DNA of 42,721 bases from Pseudomonadota bacterium (GTDB lineage Bacteria > Desulfobacterota > Desulfobulbia > Desulfobulbales > CALZHT01), in contig JAHJJF010000103.1 of NCBI GenBank assembly GCA_018823135.1, forward strand, positions 1-42,721, read 5' to 3'. Every line of letters starts with the position of its first letter. Position 1 is the first letter of the stretch. The position numbers were made by a program, and so were the translations under genes. Below, piece after piece: positions 17,254 through 26,054 of the stretch. Under the pieces are notes generated by a model, which saw only the letters and a list, made by a program, of their open reading frames with translations, was not told the origin of the DNA and did no database searches.

Positions 17254-18843
17254 TCATGAATTGTCAGTTTGATGCATCAGGAGGCTATCCACCGCCTTGA
17301 GCGCATCCGCGGCAGAACTGGTGATGCCGCCGGTATAGCCTGCGCCCTCGCCTATGGGAAAAAGATTTCTGGTGTTTACTGATTCGAATTGTTCATTACG
17401 GGTAATACGCACCGGAGATGAGGTTCTGGTTTCGGCACCTAATAATATGGCCTGGCCGGAAACAAATATCGGCACTTCTTTCTGCCATTGATGAAATGCG
17501 TTCATCAGCTCCTCAACAACAAATCCAGGAAAGATCTCTTTCAGATCAGCAGCAACCGCGCCCTGCCTGTAGGAGTTTTCATTCAAGGCGGCAGAACTCC
17601 TGCCGCCTAAAAAATCCATCAGATTCTGCGCCGGCACCTGCCAGTTTCCACCGCCCGCCTGAAACGCCTTTTGCTCAATATCCTTCTGAAAATCAATGCC
17701 TGCCAGTGGACCGGCAGATTGATAATCAGCGGCATGACAGGTAACCACCAGCGCCGCATTAGAAAATGCCGATGCCCGGCGTGAGTAGCTCATGCCATTA
17801 ACCACCAGCATCCCTGGCGCCGAGGAGGCATTAAGCACCTCGCCTCCCGGGCACATGCAGAAGGTATAGACCCCCCGCTTGATTATTCGATTGGTATAAT
17901 TCAAAGAATAGGTGGCAGCCCCCAACCCATGAAAATCCTTATATTTATCGCCATAACGCATCAGATTAATCGTTTCAACCGGATGCTCGATTCGCACTCC
18001 CACTGAAATCGGTCGCGGTTCAACCGCAACCCCTTTTTCATGAAGCAACGCAAATGTATCGCGCGCCGAATGTCCCAGGGCAAGATAGATACTTGTTGAG
18101 AGATATTCCTTTTCATCATTGATGATAACCCCGGCGGCCTTTCCTGCCGAGATCAGAATATCGGTCATTCTTGAACCGTAATGAATCTCACCGCCTCGCG
18201 CCAGGATATGGTTCCGAATATTAGCAACAATTCGGCACAGTACGTCGGTCCCCAGATGAGGCTTACTGATATAGCCTATTTCAGGAGGCGCCCCGAATTT
18301 AATAAAAGTCTGCAGGACACGATTCACATAACTCGTATTATAATTCCGTCGGGAAAAAAGCTTGCCATCCGAGTAGGAACCGGCCCCTCCCTCGCCAAAC
18401 TGGATATTTGATTCGGGATCTATCTGCCCTTCATGAAAAAACCGCTGCACATCAACGGAGCGCGCAGCTATGTTTTTGCCCCGTTCAAAAATTATGGGCT
18501 TGATTCCGCGATCGATAAACTCCAGGGCGGCAAACATCCCAGCCGGCCCGAAACCGACGATGATCGGACGGTCTTTGATCTTTGATGCTTTGCTGTTTAC
18601 TTGAATTGGTTCTGCGTAGACCGGGAACTTCTGCTGGTTTTTAAAGCTGTCATCAATACTGACAACCAGCGAAACTTTGTAAAAAAACTGTTCCTGATTG
18701 CTCAGATCAAGTGCTTTGCTGAGGATTTTAGTGATTGCTATCCGCCCTTCGCTTATTTGAAGCTTTTGCGAGGCGGCAGTTAGGTATGCACTCATCCCAT
18801 CTCTTTCAATGGGAATGAACAAATTATTAATTATCAGATCCAA
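17254..18843 (-). CDS. FAD-dependent oxidoreductase of the COG2509 family
   Basis: A 529-residue flavoprotein. After an N-terminal domain of about 85 residues comes the dinucleotide-binding loop IVGFGPAGMFAALEF (GxGxxG at 97-102) and the acidic strand end (IIFERG, Glu120). The motif NIQFGEGGAGSYSDGKL and the C-terminal PIGEGAGYTGGI are characteristic of COG2509 'FAD-dependent dehydrogenases', whose function is unknown. TFCMCPGGEV is also typical. Translation most likely starts at the TTG at 18843, 7 nt after an AGGAG; no suitable ATG occurs nearby. Confident on family, not on reaction. Confidence 0.88.
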   Translation of the reverse strand: MDLIINNLFIPIERDGMSAYLTAASQKLQISEGRIAITKILSKALDLSNQEQFFYKVSLVVSIDDSFKNQQKFPVYAEPIQVNSKASKIKDRPIIVGFGPAGMFAALEFIDRGIKPIIFERGKNIAARSVDVQRFFHEGQIDPESNIQFGEGGAGSYSDGKLFSRRNYNTSYVNRVLQTFIKFGAPPEIGYISKPHLGTDVLCRIVANIRNHILARGGEIHYGSRMTDILISAGKAAGVIINDEKEYLSTSIYLALGHSARDTFALLHEKGVAVEPRPISVGVRIEHPVETINLMRYGDKYKDFHGLGAATYSLNYTNRIIKRGVYTFCMCPGGEVLNASSAPGMLVVNGMSYSRRASAFSNAALVVTCHAADYQSAGPLAGIDFQKDIEQKAFQAGGGNWQVPAQNLMDFLGGRSSAALNENSYRQGAVAADLKEIFPGFVVEELMNAFHQWQKEVPIFVSGQAILLGAETRTSSPVRITRNEQFESVNTRNLFPIGEGAGYTGGITSSAADALKAVDSLLMHQTDNS

Positions 18844-19202
18844 AGGATCACTCCTGAGTCTATTTTATTCAGGCAATGGCGTGCGGCGGCACAGGGTTGA
18901 ATGTAAAGGTGAGATGCTCAAAGAAAAAGGAGCCGTAGAAACGGATACACCAACACTTCATTCAACAATTAAACTCCCGCCCTGCTCCCACGTTTTAATT
19001 GTTGTTTTAAGCGGCGTTGGATAAGGGAATAACCTGGGGCTGATCCCGTTACTCACAATATTGCATCTTGCCGCCGCAGGAAAGTACCTGCAAGGAGTAA
19101 AACCTCAACTCCGAGCACATGAAATGCACCCCAAGAACCACTCTTTCCAGTACCCCTTGAGAGGGATAAAGGCCTTGCTATTCCTGTTCCATCAATAAAA
19201 AC
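18844..19202. other. 359-bp intergenic region with one long inverted repeat
   Basis: No gene is supported. The region holds the inverted repeat at 18963-19004 and a weak 13-codon reading frame starting at about 19118. A plus-strand frame from 18809 to 19024 lacks a family pattern and overlaps the start of the flavoprotein gene, so it was not called. Confidence 0.4.
18963..19004. repeat. 11-bp inverted repeat, AT-rich stem
   Basis: CAACAATTAAA (18963-18973) and its exact reverse complement TTTAATTGTTG (18994-19004) flank a 20-nt C-rich loop. There are too few G-C pairs and too long a loop for a standard terminator. It may be an operator or the relic of a small inverted-repeat element. Confidence 0.4.
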
Positions 19203-19475
19203 TTATTTTTTCTTCACTCTTTTTACTAATGGTTTTTTCCTTACAGGAAGCTTGTCAATCTGCACCTGAAGGTGGGTGATCTTCATATTCAAATTGTAGA
19301 TCGACCTGGTCTGGATCTCGCCGCTTGCCTCTATTGCCAGTCCATCGATAATCTGCTTCGCCTGCTTGATTTTCTTATCCGGTTCCGGCACAAATTTGGC
19401 TTTGATCTCCTCTTCAACACCACCGATTATCTTTTCCACCTCTTCCCGACCTTTCCTGAACTGTTCCGTCTTCAT
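19203..19475 (-). CDS. Small lysine-rich helical protein of unknown function
   Basis: A 90-residue protein from ATG 19475, chosen because a GGAGAGGAC ribosome site lies just upstream; the frame is open 33 codons further but without support. The sequence is charged and predicted mostly helical (REEVEKIIGGVEEEIKAKF, then KKIKQAKQIIDGLAIEA), ending in a basic tail (KKPLVKRVKKK). There is no signal peptide, cysteine or membrane segment. The even spacing of hydrophobic residues suggests a helical bundle or coiled coil. It lies between the flavoprotein and nitroreductase genes on the same strand, separated by more than 200 bp on each side. No family recognised. Confidence 0.6.
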   Translation of the reverse strand: MKTEQFRKGREEVEKIIGGVEEEIKAKFVPEPDKKIKQAKQIIDGLAIEASGEIQTRSIYNLNMKITHLQVQIDKLPVRKKPLVKRVKKK

Positions 19476-19702
19476 AATAGTCCTCTCCGCGTCCCCTGGG
19501 ACGCTGCTTCCAGCTTGCTTTTTACGATGTTTAACGCAAGCATTACTTACAATGAATGGGCTGAAAGGAAACATTCCTGATGAAAAACATCTTCGCCTCC
19601 ATGACTGGACAATTTCCTGGCGAATACACCGTCCCGATCAGCCCCTATATCAAGCCTGGCATTGATTACTGCCCTGGATTGACCCCGTTCTTCTATTCTT
19701 CT

Positions 19703-20521
19703 TTACCGGACCACATTCACCAGAGCCGGGCCGCGCTGCACGGTCCGCTGGTATTCCACTGCAGGTTCGCCGAATGCCATGGCAAAGCCGATGAGATGAT
19801 CTGCCGGAATCCCGAGCCGCTCAATGAGCTCGGGACAGACGGCAAGGGCCATCATGAACATCCCGTCCCACACCGTGCCAACGCCGCGGGCATGGGCCAT
19901 CAGCTGAAAGGTGGTCAGGGCGATGTGGGTGTCCTGTACCGGGCAGGGGGAGGTTTTCGGCGCACTGGTTATGAGCAGGTGGGGAGCCCCGCGGAAAATG
20001 ATATCCCTGCCCTCCTCCTGCCACCCCTTGACCGCCGCACCGAGATACTGGCCGACAAAACCTGCCGGAAAACCCCCTTCCGCTTTTTTTTCCGCAAGCC
20101 GGGTCATCACCTCCTGCCGCAATCTGTCCATGGCCTGGCCATCCCTGACCACGGTAAACATTACCGCCCGGCTGTTGACGCCGGTGGGGGCGTGGCAGGC
20201 GATCTGCAGCAAATCATCGATCAGCTCCGGTGGCAGGTCCCTGCCGGTATAACGGCGCACCGACCTCCGGCCCTTGATCAGTATCTCCAGTTGGGTCGGG
20301 TCCGGTAGATTGCCGGACAATTCCGCACTGTCATCAGGATTCCTGCCGAGAATCGACACCGCGCCCGTAGGGCAGATTGCAAGACAGTGCTGGCATTGGT
20401 AGCAGCCTTTTTCATTACTCATCTTCGGGAAGTCTTCCATAACTATGACTTCAGCCGGGCAATCAGCGGCGCATTCTCCACACTGGGTACAACGCTCCTC
20501 GTCTATAATGAACCGGATCAT
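19703..20521 (-). CDS. Nitroreductase with N-terminal 2x[4Fe-4S] ferredoxin domain
   Basis: A 272-residue protein. The N-terminal ferredoxin domain (about 1-60) has two cluster motifs, CTQCGECAADCP and CYQCQHCLAICP. It is followed by a nitroreductase fold (about 75-265): GRRSVRRYTGRDLPPELI, HAPTGVNSRAVMF for FMN phosphate binding, and GVGTVWDGMF. Such fusions are typical of anaerobes and presumably pass electrons from ferredoxin clusters to FMN for reduction of an unknown substrate. ATG 20521 is preferred over the longer frame because AAGGAG lies 8 nt before it. It is cytoplasmic. Confidence 0.92.
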   Translation of the reverse strand: MIRFIIDEERCTQCGECAADCPAEVIVMEDFPKMSNEKGCYQCQHCLAICPTGAVSILGRNPDDSAELSGNLPDPTQLEILIKGRRSVRRYTGRDLPPELIDDLLQIACHAPTGVNSRAVMFTVVRDGQAMDRLRQEVMTRLAEKKAEGGFPAGFVGQYLGAAVKGWQEEGRDIIFRGAPHLLITSAPKTSPCPVQDTHIALTTFQLMAHARGVGTVWDGMFMMALAVCPELIERLGIPADHLIGFAMAFGEPAVEYQRTVQRGPALVNVVR

Positions 20522-20643
20522 CACAAAACTCCTTTCTGCGTTGATTTCATCATTACCGGCATGCATTTCTGCGAGTCATCAAACATCGCCTCACCCAAAG
20601 ACCAAAAGAAGCAGAGATACCGATCTGCCTCCCTATCACCTGT

Positions 20644-21105
20644 TTATAAAGAATGGTATTTACCGCCCCGGATGAGGCTAAACCGGTGTTTTCGGATACC
20701 TGCCTGGAGAGAGTCGATCTGTTCCTGGAGTGCATGGATACTTTTGGGTAATTCAATACAGTGAATTATTCTGTTCAATACTTCATCAATAGAGAACGGC
20801 TTGATTAATACAAGCAGCGCCCCGGACTTGATCAGCTTTTCGGTGGCCTGTTCGTGAACAGTCATGACGCAGGTGGGAATTTCCGGATAAAACCGCCGGA
20901 TATGCTCCATCAGCTCATAACCGTCCATTCTCGGCATGGTCAGATCCGTCAAGACAAAATCCACCCGGTTATCATGAAGGATGACTGTTGCTGCAATGCC
21001 ATCCGGAGCCGTAAGGACCTGACTTATCCGGGCATGGGCCTGTAAACAATCCCTCAGGGTTTCTCGGGTAATTGGACAGTCTTCAACGATCAACACCGTA
21101 TACAT
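20644..21105 (-). CDS. Stand-alone response regulator (CheY-like receiver)
   Basis: A 153-residue protein with a single receiver domain (about 2-120): acidic pair Glu8-Asp9, phospho-acceptor Asp54 (FVLTDLTMPRMDG), Thr82 and Lys102 (VLIKPFS). A tail of about 35 residues contains a short helix (SIHALQEQIDSLQAG), possibly a dimerising coil, and a basic end. There is no DNA-binding or enzymatic output domain and no histidine kinase gene nearby, so it is an orphan regulator acting through protein contacts. The ribosome site is weak. Confidence 0.9.
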   Translation of the reverse strand: MYTVLIVEDCPITRETLRDCLQAHARISQVLTAPDGIAATVILHDNRVDFVLTDLTMPRMDGYELMEHIRRFYPEIPTCVMTVHEQATEKLIKSGALLVLIKPFSIDEVLNRIIHCIELPKSIHALQEQIDSLQAGIRKHRFSLIRGGKYHSL

Positions 21106-21169
21106 TGCATTACCGTATCAGTTCCGGAGAGAACAATCAAATGCCAATGATATAAGAAAGAGGTGAAGA

Positions 21170-21274
21170 ATGGATATGATCTGCGACCGCTCACATTTCC
21201 GCTATTTTCCTGATTATGGAAATTTCCCGGCCTGCCTGGCACCGCAGCACTATTTTTACCAGAATAAAAAATGA
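21170..21274 (+). CDS. Candidate 34-residue small ORF
   Basis: ATG 21170 has a good GAGGTG site six bases upstream. The predicted peptide is rich in aromatics and contains two cysteines (MDMICDRSHFRYFPDYGNF to HYFYQNKK). There is no similarity I recognise and no conservation evidence. It is listed only because of the ribosome site and the otherwise empty 365-bp gap. Confidence 0.2.
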   Translation: MDMICDRSHFRYFPDYGNFPACLAPQHYFYQNKK

Positions 21275-21309
21275 AGCAAGCATTACCAATTATTTTAAAA
21301 AGAAAATTA

Positions 21310-21332
21310 GTTTCACTGGATTTCAGTGAAAC
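21310..21332. repeat. Perfect 9-bp hairpin
   Basis: GTTTCACTG and CAGTGAAAC flank a five-base GATTT loop. There is no following T run, so an operator-like palindrome or an mRNA hairpin is more likely than an intrinsic terminator. It lies about 140 bp upstream of the beta-helix gene. Confidence 0.45.
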
Positions 21333-21374
21333 AATCCAACAATATTTACCCTCGCGCTCCATAACCCCTTCATA

Positions 21375-21404
21375 TTGACAGGATATGTTGCGCTGTGGTA
21401 AGAG
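21375..21404 (+). promoter_or_regulatory. Possible promoter of the surface protein gene
   Basis: A consensus -35 TTGACA (21375-21380) is followed after 18 bp by a poor -10 (TAAGAG). It is downstream of the 21310-21332 palindrome, so that palindrome would sit just upstream of the polymerase site. Confidence 0.25.
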
Positions 21405-21470
21405 ACTGGTGGCTGAGTTGCGGGAAATCAGATTTCCTCAAATACACTGACATTGCACCGGAAAAGGACT

Positions 21471-23204
21471 ATGCCTCCTGAAAAAAAACCATATCTTTTC
21501 ACCCGTCCTGGGCGGATTCAGTTGATCCTCCTGTTTCTTTTCGGGCTGGTTTTTCTGTACTCGAACCATCTTTTTGCGGCGACCTGCACGGAAACCGCAA
21601 CAGATGCCGCATCAATCCAGACATTGATAGACGAGGCCGAATCCGGGGATGTGGTCTGTATCCCGGCGGGAACCTATCAGGTGAATTTGAATCTCAAGGC
21701 AAGCATCACCCTGCAGGGCCTTGAACTGGCACGGACGTTTCTTGAAAGCGCGACTGAAACATCACCAATAATTACCGGTGCAACAAGTGCCATTGTGCAG
21801 AACCTGACCATCCAGAATGGAGGTATCGGCATATTCGCCCATACCATCAGCAACTTCACCATCCAGAATGTCATCATCTCAGACACCACCATTGCTGTTG
21901 ATGGTGATAATTCAACCCTCACCGTGTCAAACGTCGTATTAAACGAAAACACAACCGCAATTATCAGCCGCAACACCTCGAATCTCACTGTGAGAAATAC
22001 GGTTATTTCCAACAATACAACCGACATCAGTCTTACCAATACAACCCAGACATTCACCAATAATCTGCTTTATACCAACCAGAACGACAATTACCCCACC
22101 AGTGATACAAGCAGTGTTTTCGACGAATCACCACTCTTCGTGAATTCTGCAAGCAACGATTATCACCTCAAGACTGGTTCCCCGGCAATAGATGCAGGAT
22201 CGGGCAATGATCAGGACCTGAGCACCGCAGATATCGGCGCCTATGGCGGCAATGGTGCGGAGGTGACCCCATTTCCGGTCTCCGGCCTCACCGTCACGGC
22301 ACAGGGCGCTGACACGGTGACCCTGGCCTGGACTGCAAACAATGCCTACAATATTGCCGGTTACAAGGTTTACTTTGATATAGATAATTCAGGGGAACCC
22401 TATGCAGGGACTGCCGCAGAGGGCGCCTCTCCGGTAAGCCTGACCCTGCTTTCGCTCCAATTGACCTCCCTGGTTATCGCGCCAGTCATTCTAACCGCGC
22501 CAACGGGACTCACCACCGTGCCCGGGGATGAAACCCTCCTGGTCTCCTGGGAATCGGTGCCCGGGGCTACGGGCTACCAGGTTTCCTACGGCACAACCTC
22601 AGGCAGTTACCCAACCACCGTTGATGCCGGCAGCTCAGTCATCCATCAGATCACCGGACTGACAAACGGTGTGGAGATTTTCATTACGGTTACAGCGTAC
22701 TTCCAACCCACGGTATATCTGGCAGTGGCCGCCGTTGATACCGATGACAACGAAAGCCCCCTGGTCAATGAAATCGCCGCTGTCCTTTCAGACGATATCA
22801 CCACCGGTCCCGTTTCGAGTGAAGTATCGGACTTTCCTGAAGAAAGCGTGATTTTCCCTGATCTCAAGGACGAATACAATTGTTTCATTGCTACCGCGGC
22901 CTATGGATCGAGCATGGCGCCGCAGGTTGTTTGGCTGCGAAAATTCAGAAACCATTTTCTCCTGACCAATTCACCTGGCAGGCGTTTTGTCGCCATGTAT
23001 TATCAATTGAGCCCAGATGCCGCAGCTTTTATCAATGCGCATGACTGGCTCAAACCGGTTGCCCGGACAGGTCTTTATCCAGCCATCGGCCTTGCCTGGT
23101 TCTGCCTCAAAACAGGCCCGGCGCTGAAAATTTTTTCCGCATTCTTTGTTTTTGGATTGTTCATGACGCTCAAGAGGTTTTCGAGGATGAAACAATGCGG
23201 ATGA
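21471..23204 (+). CDS. Secreted beta-helix/fibronectin III protein with CFI-box-CTERM tail
   Basis: A 577-residue exported protein. A signal peptide (about 14-37, IQLILLFLFGLVFLY) precedes a right-handed parallel beta-helix (about 38-255) rich in Asn/Thr/Ile repeats such as NLTIQNGGIGIF and NFTIQNVIIS. Two fibronectin III-like regions follow (about 265-330 and 345-430; VTLAWTANNAYNIAGYKVYF and LLVSWESVPGATGYQVSY). The C-terminus has CFIATAAYGS starting at Cys471, then LRKFRNHFLLTNSPGRRFV and a hydrophobic end (about 531-564) with a basic tail, matching the CFI-box-CTERM arrangement thought to mark surface anchoring or processing. ATG 21471 follows GGAAAAGG; a TTG at 21453 is possible. The 3' end overlaps the beta-barrel gene by 10 nt. 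Ligand unknown. Confidence 0.85.
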   Translation: MPPEKKPYLFTRPGRIQLILLFLFGLVFLYSNHLFAATCTETATDAASIQTLIDEAESGDVVCIPAGTYQVNLNLKASITLQGLELARTFLESATETSPIITGATSAIVQNLTIQNGGIGIFAHTISNFTIQNVIISDTTIAVDGDNSTLTVSNVVLNENTTAIISRNTSNLTVRNTVISNNTTDISLTNTTQTFTNNLLYTNQNDNYPTSDTSSVFDESPLFVNSASNDYHLKTGSPAIDAGSGNDQDLSTADIGAYGGNGAEVTPFPVSGLTVTAQGADTVTLAWTANNAYNIAGYKVYFDIDNSGEPYAGTAAEGASPVSLTLLSLQLTSLVIAPVILTAPTGLTTVPGDETLLVSWESVPGATGYQVSYGTTSGSYPTTVDAGSSVIHQITGLTNGVEIFITVTAYFQPTVYLAVAAVDTDDNESPLVNEIAAVLSDDITTGPVSSEVSDFPEESVIFPDLKDEYNCFIATAAYGSSMAPQVVWLRKFRNHFLLTNSPGRRFVAMYYQLSPDAAAFINAHDWLKPVARTGLYPAIGLAWFCLKTGPALKIFSAFFVFGLFMTLKRFSRMKQCG

Positions 23205-23833
23205 TTTTGTTATCAACTTTGATCCTCCTCACCCTGGCGCTGCAGTTTCCGGTCTCAGTCTCTGCCAGCGAAGACCCTCGCTGGTCAATTGCCCTGAGAG
23301 GAATGCAAAATGAAATGCAGACCGACAACTGGGAGACAACCTATTCCGATAAGACGAATTACGCCGGCATTGAAATCGGCTGGAAATTCCTGCACCAGCT
23401 TGGCATCAATCTCGGAATCTCCTATTCCCGCTCAACCGGCAAGGCCACGACGACAAGCGGCAGAACCAGCAATGACAATGTCAGAACACGGCTTGCGCCG
23501 GTGGAGATATCGTGCTTCTACCGGCTTGTTTTCATGAAGGATCAGATTGTCGTTCCGTATGCCGCTGCAGGCTATACCCACATGTTTTACCAGACAGATC
23601 TCAATGATGATGAGAGAATTGGTGATCAGAGCGGCTATCACCTGAAAGCCGGCCTGCAGTTTCTCCTGGACTGGATCGAGCCGGCAGCCGCTGCCAGAAT
23701 GAAACAAAACTGGGGGCTGGAAAACTCCTCGCTGTTTGTTGAATATTATCAGTCCGAGATTGATGACTTTGGTTCTGCAACGGACAATTTAGGCGCCAAA
23801 GGAATCGCCGGCGGCCTGATTTTCGAGTTCTGA
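23195..23833 (+). CDS. Outer membrane beta-barrel protein
   Basis: A 212-residue protein with a signal peptide (about 1-24, ending VSVSAS). Alternating strands characteristic of small barrels follow (WSIALRGMQNEMQ, YAGIEIGWKFLHQLGINLGI, VPYAAAGYTHMFY), and the protein ends in the aromatic Phe typical of substrates for the BAM complex (GGLIFEF). The central FLLDWIEPAAAARMKQNWGL motif may relate to the MXAN_2562-type barrel family, but this is from memory only. GAGGAT lies 8 nt before the ATG, inside the preceding gene, so the two are translated together and may form a surface pair. Confidence 0.7.
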   Translation: MRMILLSTLILLTLALQFPVSVSASEDPRWSIALRGMQNEMQTDNWETTYSDKTNYAGIEIGWKFLHQLGINLGISYSRSTGKATTTSGRTSNDNVRTRLAPVEISCFYRLVFMKDQIVVPYAAAGYTHMFYQTDLNDDERIGDQSGYHLKAGLQFLLDWIEPAAAARMKQNWGLENSSLFVEYYQSEIDDFGSATDNLGAKGIAGGLIFEF

Positions 23834-23866
23834 CCCCGGACAAAAAGCCCTGTTCCTCCCCGACGT

Positions 23867-24220
23867 TCACTTGCACTTTCCGCCTTCGATCTTCGGGAAA
23901 CCGGCCAGATTGAAGCTCTGGCCGCAGCCGCAGGTAGTCCTGGTGTTGGAATTGGTGAATTTCAGCCCGCCGTTGATCAGGTCATCTGAAAAATCGATAA
24001 CCAGGCCGTCGAGGAATTTCGAACTTTTTTCATCCGAGACGATGCGGATTCCCCCGGCGGTATGGACCACACCCTCGTTGTCCTTCATCGCTCCGGCGAT
24101 TTCAGCACTGTATGTCAGACCGGCACAGCCGCCTTCCGCCACCCCGACCCGCACGAACTGGCCGGATTCCAGCTTATTGTTCAACATCGTCGCTGCTTTA
24201 TCCATAATGGTGATATTCAT
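23867..24220 (-). CDS. HesB/IscA/ErpA-type iron-sulfur cluster carrier
   Basis: A 117-residue A-type carrier. The three conserved cysteines are present: Cys32 in GGCAGLTY and Cys97/Cys99 in TTCGCGQSF. The protein delivers Fe-S clusters to target enzymes in the cytoplasm, in keeping with the many Fe-S proteins in this window. An extra Cys116 in the tail (GGKCK) is unusual. GGAGGA precedes the ATG by 5 nt. It is convergent with the beta-barrel gene. IscA, ErpA and SufA types cannot be separated by eye. Confidence 0.93.
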   Translation of the reverse strand: MNITIMDKAATMLNNKLESGQFVRVGVAEGGCAGLTYSAEIAGAMKDNEGVVHTAGGIRIVSDEKSSKFLDGLVIDFSDDLINGGLKFTNSNTRTTCGCGQSFNLAGFPKIEGGKCK

Positions 24221-24532
24221 AAAATCCTCCGTGTTTGATTGTTGTCACTCATATATTGAAGATTATTGGCAGGCAAGCGGGAAATGTCAAGGTGCGGCAA
24301 GGCAGATAACAGGTCAACGTTAAGGCTTTGGCGATTGAAGACCTCAAAAAGACAGCCGGAAGCAGAGTTATGAAAATGTTAAGTTATTTTTAAGCGGATC
24401 CTATATTTCTTGTGAAACCTCTGGCATCAACTATAAAATGAGAAACAGACGCTCTTCATCATACCCTTGACAGAGGCCGGGAAATACATGTCCAAAGATG
24501 CTACTGACCATGAATATCGATGACAAGTAACC
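24221..24532. other. 312-bp divergent intergenic region
   Basis: No gene is supported. A possible plus-strand -10 TATATT (24402-24407) has only a weak -35 (TTAAGT, 24379-24384). TTGACA at 24467-24472 has no matching -10. The region should contain the promoters of the iscA-like and MFS genes, but neither can be placed with confidence. Confidence 0.3.
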
Positions 24533-25960
24533 ATGACTGATCGACCAGACCATACCCCGGCCACTGCCAGGGGCAAGAAGTGGGATGACCCGTCTCTTGA
24601 CGCCGCCATACGCGACGGCAGATCCAGCGCCGTCATGCTCGGCTGTGGCGAGACCTACCTTGGTCCCTTCGGCATTTTTCTGCAGGCCGGCACCCTGCAG
24701 ATCGGCCTGCTTGCCACCCTGCCCCAGCTGGTCGGGGCGATCATGCAATGGGTGAACGCCCGAACCATGGACCGGTTCAAAAGCCGCCGCAGGATAATTG
24801 TCGCCAGTGTCATCTGCCAGGCCCTGGTATGGATTCCCATGGGACTGCTGCCATTTTTTGTCAGCCGCAGCCAGTCTGCCGTCTACCTGCTCATTGCCCT
24901 GGCCGTTCTGTACCACGCCACTGCGGGTTTTTCCCTGCCGGTGTGGAACAGCCTGATCGGCGATCTGGTGCCGGCAGACATCCGCGGCCGCTTTTTCGGA
25001 CACAGGAATCGGATAAAAGGTATTTATTCGTTTTTCGCCCTGTCTCTTGCCGGAGTCGTACTTCATCTCTTTGCGCGCAGCGGTCAGACCGCCATGGGTT
25101 TTTTGATCATTTTCATGGTTGCCGCTCTGGCGCGCCTGAATTCAAGCCGCTGGCTCGCCCGGTACGGCGATCCGGAATTCATCCTGCCCGCCGAGCACGT
25201 CTTCACCTTCAGACAATTTCTTCAACGCTCGCCGCATTCCAATTTCGCCAAATACGTCTTTTTTGTTGCGGCGATAAATTTTGCTGTAGCATTCTCCGCC
25301 CCCTATTTCGCCCTCTACATGCTCCGCGATCTCAAATTTTCCTATCTGCAGTTTACGGCGGTGACCTCGGTTTCCACCATCACCCAGTTTCTGCTGTTCC
25401 GCCACTGGGGGAATCTGAGCGACAGCTTCGGCAACAAGAAAATCCTCAATGTCTGCGGCTGGGGAGTGGGATTTGTGCCGATGCTCTGGCTGTTTTCAGC
25501 CAATATCTTCTATCTTATGGCCATTCAGGTGGTGGGCGGCATCGTTTGGGCCGGATTCAGTCTGGCATCCAATAATTTTCTTTTCGACGCGGTGTCGCCG
25601 CCGAAACGTGCCCGCTGTGTGGCCTATCAGAGCCTGGTAAACGGTGTAACGGTCCTTACCGGCTCACTTTTGGGCGGATTTGTGGCGGTGCGGCTGCCGC
25701 ATTCCTTTGATGTGGGTTTCTGGATCTGGACGCCAGCCTTTACCCTGCCGGTCATTTTTCTGCTTTCAGGGCTGATGCGGCTCGCCGCAGCGGCATTCAT
25801 GCTCCGCAAATTCAAGGAGGTGCGCACGGTGGAACCAATCCGGCACCGGGAACTCATCTACCGGGTGAGCCACATCAAACCCATCGCCGGAGCGACTTTC
25901 AGCCTGTTCACCGGCACTTCCCGGGAAGATAAATCCGACTCCCCTCCGAAGCAGGAATGA
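24533..25960 (+). CDS. Major facilitator superfamily transporter
   Basis: A 475-residue membrane protein with about 12 hydrophobic segments starting near residue 40. MFS loop 2-3 motif is approximated by MDRFKSRRRIIVASVI (about 79-94) and repeated in the second half (GNLSDSFGNKKILNVCGWG). The hydrophilic N-terminus of about 30 residues carries no signal. A loop with LVPADIRGRFFGHRNRI resembles MFS proteins of the sort annotated as permeases with unknown substrate. Start ATG 24533 has no strong ribosome site. It stands alone between the iscA-like and truA genes. Confidence 0.85.
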   Translation: MTDRPDHTPATARGKKWDDPSLDAAIRDGRSSAVMLGCGETYLGPFGIFLQAGTLQIGLLATLPQLVGAIMQWVNARTMDRFKSRRRIIVASVICQALVWIPMGLLPFFVSRSQSAVYLLIALAVLYHATAGFSLPVWNSLIGDLVPADIRGRFFGHRNRIKGIYSFFALSLAGVVLHLFARSGQTAMGFLIIFMVAALARLNSSRWLARYGDPEFILPAEHVFTFRQFLQRSPHSNFAKYVFFVAAINFAVAFSAPYFALYMLRDLKFSYLQFTAVTSVSTITQFLLFRHWGNLSDSFGNKKILNVCGWGVGFVPMLWLFSANIFYLMAIQVVGGIVWAGFSLASNNFLFDAVSPPKRARCVAYQSLVNGVTVLTGSLLGGFVAVRLPHSFDVGFWIWTPAFTLPVIFLLSGLMRLAAAAFMLRKFKEVRTVEPIRHRELIYRVSHIKPIAGATFSLFTGTSREDKSDSPPKQE

Positions 25961-26054
25961 AAATTTTCCAAACATTGGACACCTTCTTACGGTAAATCCG
26001 TAAAAAATTTGCCCCTTGGGGATCGACAGATCCCCCTTACTTAAAAGGATATTC

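Noticed and set aside
18809-19024. 71-codon plus-strand ORF
   Set aside because: It overlaps the start of the COG2509 gene, spans an inverted repeat and shows no family pattern.
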